A stretch of 12,717 nt of DNA from Actinomycetota bacterium (lineage in GTDB: Bacteria > Actinomycetota > Actinomycetes > Propionibacteriales > Nocardioidaceae). The translations under genes and the position numbers were made by a program. The notes under the pieces were generated by a model. It did not search any database. It was not told the origin of the DNA and saw only the letters and a program-made list of their open reading frames with translations. How positions within the stretch are numbered: the first letter of the stretch is position 1; the number at the start of each line of letters is the position of its first letter. Location: contig WLIH01000017.1 in assembly GCA_009702305.1 (NCBI GenBank), positions 1 to 12,717 of the forward strand, read 5' to 3'. Shown piece after piece: positions 8,736 through 12,717 of this stretch.

Positions 8736-8741
8736 AACCCA

Positions 8742-10319
8742 GTGAAGAAGTATCAGCGCGCCCTCGGCGCAGCCGTCACCGTCGCAGTGGTCGGCACCGG
8801 CATGACCCTTGGCACGGCGAGCACCGCGCAGGCCTCTGCGCCCTCGTCCTCGGCGCCCGCTCACGGCTCCTCCGCCGCTGAGGGCGACCTGCTCGGCAGC
8901 CTGCTGCTGAGCCCCACCAGCCTGCCCCTGATCTCGGGTACGCCGGGCGTCGACTCGCTGCTCAGCCTGACCGCCCCGCTGTGGAACCTCGTCGGCGTCA
9001 CCAACTCGGTCCAGTGGCTGAGCAACGGTGTGCCGATCCCCGGCGCGACGAGCATGAGCTACCTGCCGCAGCTCGGCGATGCCGGCGCCACCCTCCAGGC
9101 CGTCGTCACCGGCAGCCTGCTCGGTCTGGTGCCCGTGCAGGCCTTCAGCAACGTGCTCCAGATCCCCGGCCTCGGTGGCGGCGGCACGACGGGCAACCCG
9201 CTCGAGGTGCTCCAGCTCGGCACGCTGCTCGGCACCGGCGAGCTGGGCTCGCTGCTCCAGATCCTCGACCCGGTGTGGAGCCTGCCCGGCGTCTCGATGG
9301 CCTACCAGTGGTTCAGCAACGGCGTGGCGATCCCGGGCGCGACCGGCGCGACCTACATCCCCGAGCTGAGCGACGCGGGTGCCCAGATCTGGGCCACGAT
9401 CACCGGCACCCTGGCCGGCGTCCCGGTGGTCAACACCGTGACCGCGGCTCTCAAGCTCCCGACGGCCACGACGTCGAAGCAGCTCGCCGCCACCTCGGCC
9501 GCCACCGTGCCGACCACCGCCCAGGTGGGCAAGTCGGTCTCGGCGACCGACCCGACGTGGGACCAGAGCGGCGTCACGAACAGCTACCAGTGGCTGCGCG
9601 ACGGCGCCCCGATCGCCACCGGCAAGGCCAAGGCCTACACCCTGACGCCCGAGGACCTCGGCCACACGGTGTCCGTCAAGGTCACCGGCACCAAGGAGGG
9701 CTTCACCAGCAGCACCGTCGACAGCAACAAGGCGACGGTCGAGCTCGGTGACGCCCCGGCGTTCACGACCCAGCCCTCGGTCGACGGCATCTACGGCCTC
9801 GGCCAGACGCTGACCGCCGCCCCGGGTGCGTGGGGCACCGGCACCACGCCGACCTTCACCTACCAGTGGAAGCGCAACGGCGTCGCCATCGTCGGGGCCA
9901 CGGCCGCGACGTACGTCGTCACGGTCGCCGACATCGGCTCCACGCTCGCTGCCACCGTCACCGCGACCCGCGCGGCCTACAAGCCAGCGACCTTCACGAC
10001 CTCTGCGCTCGCGGTCAACAAGGTCGCGTCCACCACGGCTGCGCGGATGCAGGCTCGCAAGGTCGTGCTCGGCAAGCGTGGACTGGTGCAGGTGACGCTC
10101 GCCGCCACCGGCCTGACGCCCAGCGGCACGGTCGAGATCTACGAGGGCACCAAGCTGGTCAAGGCGTACGACGTCGACGGCGACCGCCTGCTGACCCTGC
10201 CGAAGATGAAGGCCGGTCGGCACCAGCTGACGGCCGTCTACACCGGCTCGACCACGACCGCCGGGTCGACCTCCAAGGTCGTCACCCTGGTCGTCAAGAA
10301 GGCCAAGAAGCACCGCTGA
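8742..10319 (+). CDS. Secreted protein with tandem Ig-like domains
   Basis: The 525-residue protein opens with a lysine-led signal peptide (KKYQRALG, then a hydrophobic core) and a likely cut after AQA at about residue 31. Four related beta-sandwich repeats follow, at about 67-141, 160-240, 248-334 and 340-427. Each has a core such as YQWFSNGVAIPGAT, a later Y before DxG, and a final strand. These are like the Ig-type repeats of many actinobacterial surface proteins. Repeats 1 and 2 are closest to each other. A fifth, different domain (about 428-518: GLVQVTLAATG, SGTVEIYEGTKLV, AGRHQLTAVYTGS) looks like the Big_3_5 Ig-like group. The protein ends in basic VKKAKKHR, with no LPXTG, membrane anchor or enzymatic domain. 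I see no cysteine. A role in adhesion or envelope binding is inferred. A perfect hairpin follows the stop. Confidence 0.88.
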   Translation: MKKYQRALGAAVTVAVVGTGMTLGTASTAQASAPSSSAPAHGSSAAEGDLLGSLLLSPTSLPLISGTPGVDSLLSLTAPLWNLVGVTNSVQWLSNGVPIPGATSMSYLPQLGDAGATLQAVVTGSLLGLVPVQAFSNVLQIPGLGGGGTTGNPLEVLQLGTLLGTGELGSLLQILDPVWSLPGVSMAYQWFSNGVAIPGATGATYIPELSDAGAQIWATITGTLAGVPVVNTVTAALKLPTATTSKQLAATSAATVPTTAQVGKSVSATDPTWDQSGVTNSYQWLRDGAPIATGKAKAYTLTPEDLGHTVSVKVTGTKEGFTSSTVDSNKATVELGDAPAFTTQPSVDGIYGLGQTLTAAPGAWGTGTTPTFTYQWKRNGVAIVGATAATYVVTVADIGSTLAATVTATRAAYKPATFTTSALAVNKVASTTAARMQARKVVLGKRGLVQVTLAATGLTPSGTVEIYEGTKLVKAYDVDGDRLLTLPKMKAGRHQLTAVYTGSTTTAGSTSKVVTLVVKKAKKHR

Positions 10320-10327
10320 CCCGCGAC

Positions 10328-10368
10328 ACACGAGCGCCCCCGAGGAGACTCCTCGGGGGCGCTCGTGT
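10328..10368. terminator. Perfect 19-bp hairpin between convergent genes, probable bidirectional terminator
   Basis: Bases 10328-10346 pair without mismatch to 10350-10368 around a 3-base loop. The stem starts acacgagcgccccc and is very GC-rich. It begins 8 bases after the Ig-like gene stop and ends 25 bases before the hppA stop, so it can serve both. No T-run follows on either strand, which is common for actinobacterial terminators. Confidence 0.85.
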
Positions 10369-10393
10369 CCGTGGACGGATCTGTGGACCTGCC

Positions 10394-12717
10394 TCAGATC
10401 TGCGCGGTCGGCGCCGGGTCGACGACCGAGGCCGGCGGAGTGCCGGAGTCCTCGCCCATCGAGACCTCGCGCTGCTTGGAGATGTAGATCGCGACCGCGA
10501 TGATCGCGACCGCGACCAGGGCGATCACGATCCGCAGCACGTCGTGCTGGTCCTCGCCGACGCTCATGGAGACGACAGCGCTGGCGATCAGCAGCGAGAC
10601 CAGGTTCATCACCTTGATGAGCGGGTTGATCGCCGGGCCGGCGGTGTCCTTGAACGGGTCGCCCACCGTGTCGCCGATGACCGTCGCCGCGTGCGCCTCG
10701 GAGCCCTTGCCACCGTGACTGCCGTCCTCGACGAGCTTCTTGGCGTTGTCCCATGCCCCGCCGGCGTTCGCGAGGAACACCGCCATCAGCGTGCCGGTGC
10801 CGATCGCACCGGCGAGGAAGCCTGCCAGCGCCGTCGCGCCCAGACCGAAGCCCACGGCGATCGGAGCGAGCACGGCGAGGATGCCCGGCGTGACCAGCTC
10901 CCGCAGCGAGTCCTTGGTGACGATGTCGACGACCTTGCCGTACTCCGGGCGGCCGGTGCCCTCCATGATCCCGGGGATCTCGCGGAACTGGCGTCGCACC
11001 TCGTAGACGACGGCGCCCGCAGCGCGCGCCACGGCGTTGATCGCCAGGCCCGAGAAGAGGAACACCACGCCGGCGCCGAGCAGCACGCCGACGATGACAG
11101 CGGGGTTGAAGACGCTGAAGTCGAGCAGGTAGACCTCGTCCGCGTCGACGTTGGCCTCGGAGAGGGACTCGAACACCGAGGTGGCGTAGGAGCCGAAGAG
11201 CGCCGTCGCCGCGAGCACCGCCGTGGCGATGGCGATGCCCTTGGTGATCGCCTTCGTGGTGTTGCCGACCGCGTCGAGCTCGGTCAGGATCTGCGCGCCC
11301 TCGGGGCTCACGTCACCCGACATCTCGGCGATGCCCTGTGCGTTGTCTGAGACCGGACCGAAGGTGTCCATGGCCACGATCACCCCCACCGTGGTCAGCA
11401 AGCCGCAACCGGCCAGCGCGACGGCGAAGAGCGACACGGTCAGGGCCGCGCCGCCCAGCAGGTAGGCACCGAAGACGGCCGCGCCGATGACCAGGGTCGT
11501 GTAGACGGCCGACTCGAAGCCGACCGACAGACCAGCCAGGATCACGGTCGCGGCACCGGTGAGCGACGACTTGCCGACGTCCTTGACCGGGCGGTACTCC
11601 GTGCCCGTGTAGTAGCCGGTCAGCGCGAGGATCCCGGCCGACATCACGATGCCGATCACGACCGCGGCTGCCGCGATGAAGCGGGGGTCGCCCTCGGAGC
11701 CGGCGAGCTCGGCCGAGATGTTGGTGAACTCCGAGAAGCTCCCCGGGAGGTAGACGTAGGACAGCACGACGCTGGCCACGGCCGCGATGCCGGAGGAGAG
11801 GTAGAAGGAGCGGTTGATCGTGGTCAGACCGTTCTCCCCGGCCTTGGGTCGCGTCAGGTAGACGCCGGCCACGGCGGTCAGCGCCCCGATCGCCGGGATC
11901 AGGAGCGGGAAGACCAGGCCCTTGTCGCCGAAGGCCTGCGAGCCGAGGATCAGTGCGGCGACCAGGGTGACGGCGTACGACTCGAAGAGGTCCGCGGCCA
12001 TGCCGGCGCAGTCGCCCACGTTGTCGCCGACGTTGTCGGCGATGGTGGCGGCGTTGCGCGGGTCGTCCTCGGGGATGTTGTTCTCCACCTTGCCGACCAG
12101 GTCGGCGCCGACGTCGGCGGCCTTGGTGAAGATGCCGCCGCCCACGCGCATGAACATCGCGAGCAGCGCGGCACCGAAGCCGAAGCCCTCGAGCACGTCG
12201 GGTGCCGTGTCCTGGAAGAGCAGGACGACGACGCTGGCGCCGAGCAGGCCGAGGCCGACGGTCAGCATGCCGACCATGGCGCCGGTGCGCAGACCGATCC
12301 GCATCGCCGGCTCGCGACCGACCTCGTTGGCGGCAGCGGCGACGCGCAGGTTTGCCCGCACGGCGAGGTTCATGCCGAGGTACCCGACGGCCGCCGAGAA
12401 GCCGGCACCCACCAGGAAGAAGACCGATCGGAAGATCCGGACCGTGGTGTCGTCGGCCGGCAGGGCCATCAGCAGGAAGAACGCCAGCGCCGCGAAGATC
12501 CCGAGCGTGCGGAACTGCCGGGTCAGGTAGGCGTTCGCGCCCTCCTGGACGGCCTGGGCGATGTTCTTCATGTTGTCGGTGCCTTCGCCGGCAGCAAGGA
12601 CCTCCTGGCGGAACATCGCGGCCATGACCAGCGCGCCGAGCGCGATCAGACCGACGATGACGACCAGGACGAGATTGCCGCCGGAGACGTCCACGACTGC
12701 GGGAGAGATCCCCGTCA
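10394..12717 (-). CDS. hppA: Membrane-bound proton-translocating pyrophosphatase, K+-independent type
   Basis: It hydrolyses cytoplasmic pyrophosphate and pumps H+ across the membrane. Numbered from GTG 12694, the protein has 766 residues, mostly hydrophobic segments; the family has about 16 membrane spans. Signature sites are DVGADLVGKVE at 194-204, DNVGDNVGD at 220-228, NAGGAWDNAKKLVE at 643-656 and GDTVGDPFKDTAGP at 674-687, the acidic and lysine residues that bind Mg-pyrophosphate. In VGNTTKAITKG, Lys481 and Thr484 mark the K+-independent subclass, where K+-dependent enzymes carry alanine and glycine. A polar tail of about 25 residues follows the last span. The start is unsettled: GTG 12694 has no Shine-Dalgarno, and the frame stays open to the edge, where an incomplete codon ending TG is followed by codons for TGISPAVVDV. 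A start one base beyond the window is therefore likely. Confidence 0.96.
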   Translation of the reverse strand, partial: TGISPAVVDVSGGNLVLVVIVGLIALGALVMAAMFRQEVLAAGEGTDNMKNIAQAVQEGANAYLTRQFRTLGIFAALAFFLLMALPADDTTVRIFRSVFFLVGAGFSAAVGYLGMNLAVRANLRVAAAANEVGREPAMRIGLRTGAMVGMLTVGLGLLGASVVVLLFQDTAPDVLEGFGFGAALLAMFMRVGGGIFTKAADVGADLVGKVENNIPEDDPRNAATIADNVGDNVGDCAGMAADLFESYAVTLVAALILGSQAFGDKGLVFPLLIPAIGALTAVAGVYLTRPKAGENGLTTINRSFYLSSGIAAVASVVLSYVYLPGSFSEFTNISAELAGSEGDPRFIAAAAVVIGIVMSAGILALTGYYTGTEYRPVKDVGKSSLTGAATVILAGLSVGFESAVYTTLVIGAAVFGAYLLGGAALTVSLFAVALAGCGLLTTVGVIVAMDTFGPVSDNAQGIAEMSGDVSPEGAQILTELDAVGNTTKAITKGIAIATAVLAATALFGSYATSVFESLSEANVDADEVYLLDFSVFNPAVIVGVLLGAGVVFLFSGLAINAVARAAGAVVYEVRRQFREIPGIMEGTGRPEYGKVVDIVTKDSLRELVTPGILAVLAPIAVGFGLGATALAGFLAGAIGTGTLMAVFLANAGGAWDNAKKLVEDGSHGGKGSEAHAATVIGDTVGDPFKDTAGPAINPLIKVMNLVSLLIASAVVSMSVGEDQHDVLRIVIALVAVAIIAVAIYISKQREVSMGEDSGTPPASVVDPAPTAQI

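Noticed and set aside
8600..8741. c-di-AMP (ydaO) riboswitch before the secreted Ig-like protein
   Set aside because: The GGGAACCC just before the start is suggestive, but the other conserved segments and the pseudo-symmetric multi-stem layout are missing.
8616..10754. 712-codon minus-strand frame opposite the Ig-like gene
   Set aside because: Composition is Arg/Gly/Ala-biased, it crosses the strong hairpin at 10328-10368, and it has no motif. It is a shadow.
9830..11350. 506-codon plus-strand frame spanning the Ig-like gene end and hppA
   Set aside because: It overlaps two well-supported genes and passes through the terminator hairpin. There are no domains.

Overview
The window is a chromosomal stretch of a high-GC actinobacterium. 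Codon third positions are almost all G or C, GTG starts are common, and the protein sequences look like those of Nocardioides and related Propionibacteriales; the genus is inferred, not proven. It is mostly core genome. I see no transposase, integrase, phage gene, CRISPR array, tRNA or rRNA.

Layout, left to right. Positions 1-982 (minus): tmk (thymidylate kinase) followed by the start of holB (DNA polymerase III delta-prime), joined by an ATGA stop/start overlap, with holB cut by the left edge. Positions 1075-2886 (plus): a secreted alpha/beta-hydrolase of the CocE/NonD, X-Pro dipeptidyl-peptidase-like group. Positions 2887-3236: no gene, but three tandem copies of a long inverted repeat between converging genes. 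Positions 3237-5954 (minus): topA, DNA topoisomerase I with a lysine-rich tail. Positions 6192-6998 (plus): a protein of unknown function with a helix-turn-helix or cyclin-like C-terminal segment. Positions 7022-8491 (minus): a SAM-dependent methyltransferase with an NPPF motif. Positions 8492-8741: a densely structured divergent control region, with a 14-bp-arm palindrome holding mirror-image promoter-like elements, a tandem 14-bp repeat and a long leader hairpin. Positions 8742-10319 (plus): a secreted protein made of repeated Ig-like domains. Positions 10328-10368: a 19-bp perfect hairpin between convergent genes. Positions 10394-12717 (minus): hppA, a K+-independent-type proton-pumping pyrophosphatase whose start codon probably lies one base past the right edge.

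The housekeeping genes holB, tmk, topA, the methyltransferase and hppA all lie on the minus strand. As I recall, the same neighbourhood exists in Streptomyces. The three plus-strand genes, two of them secreted, sit between them. The hydrolase and the repeat array separate topA from tmk, suggesting insertion into an older gene block. The least explained parts are the repeat array at 2911-3208 and the control region at 8492-8741. I found no clear new multi-gene system.
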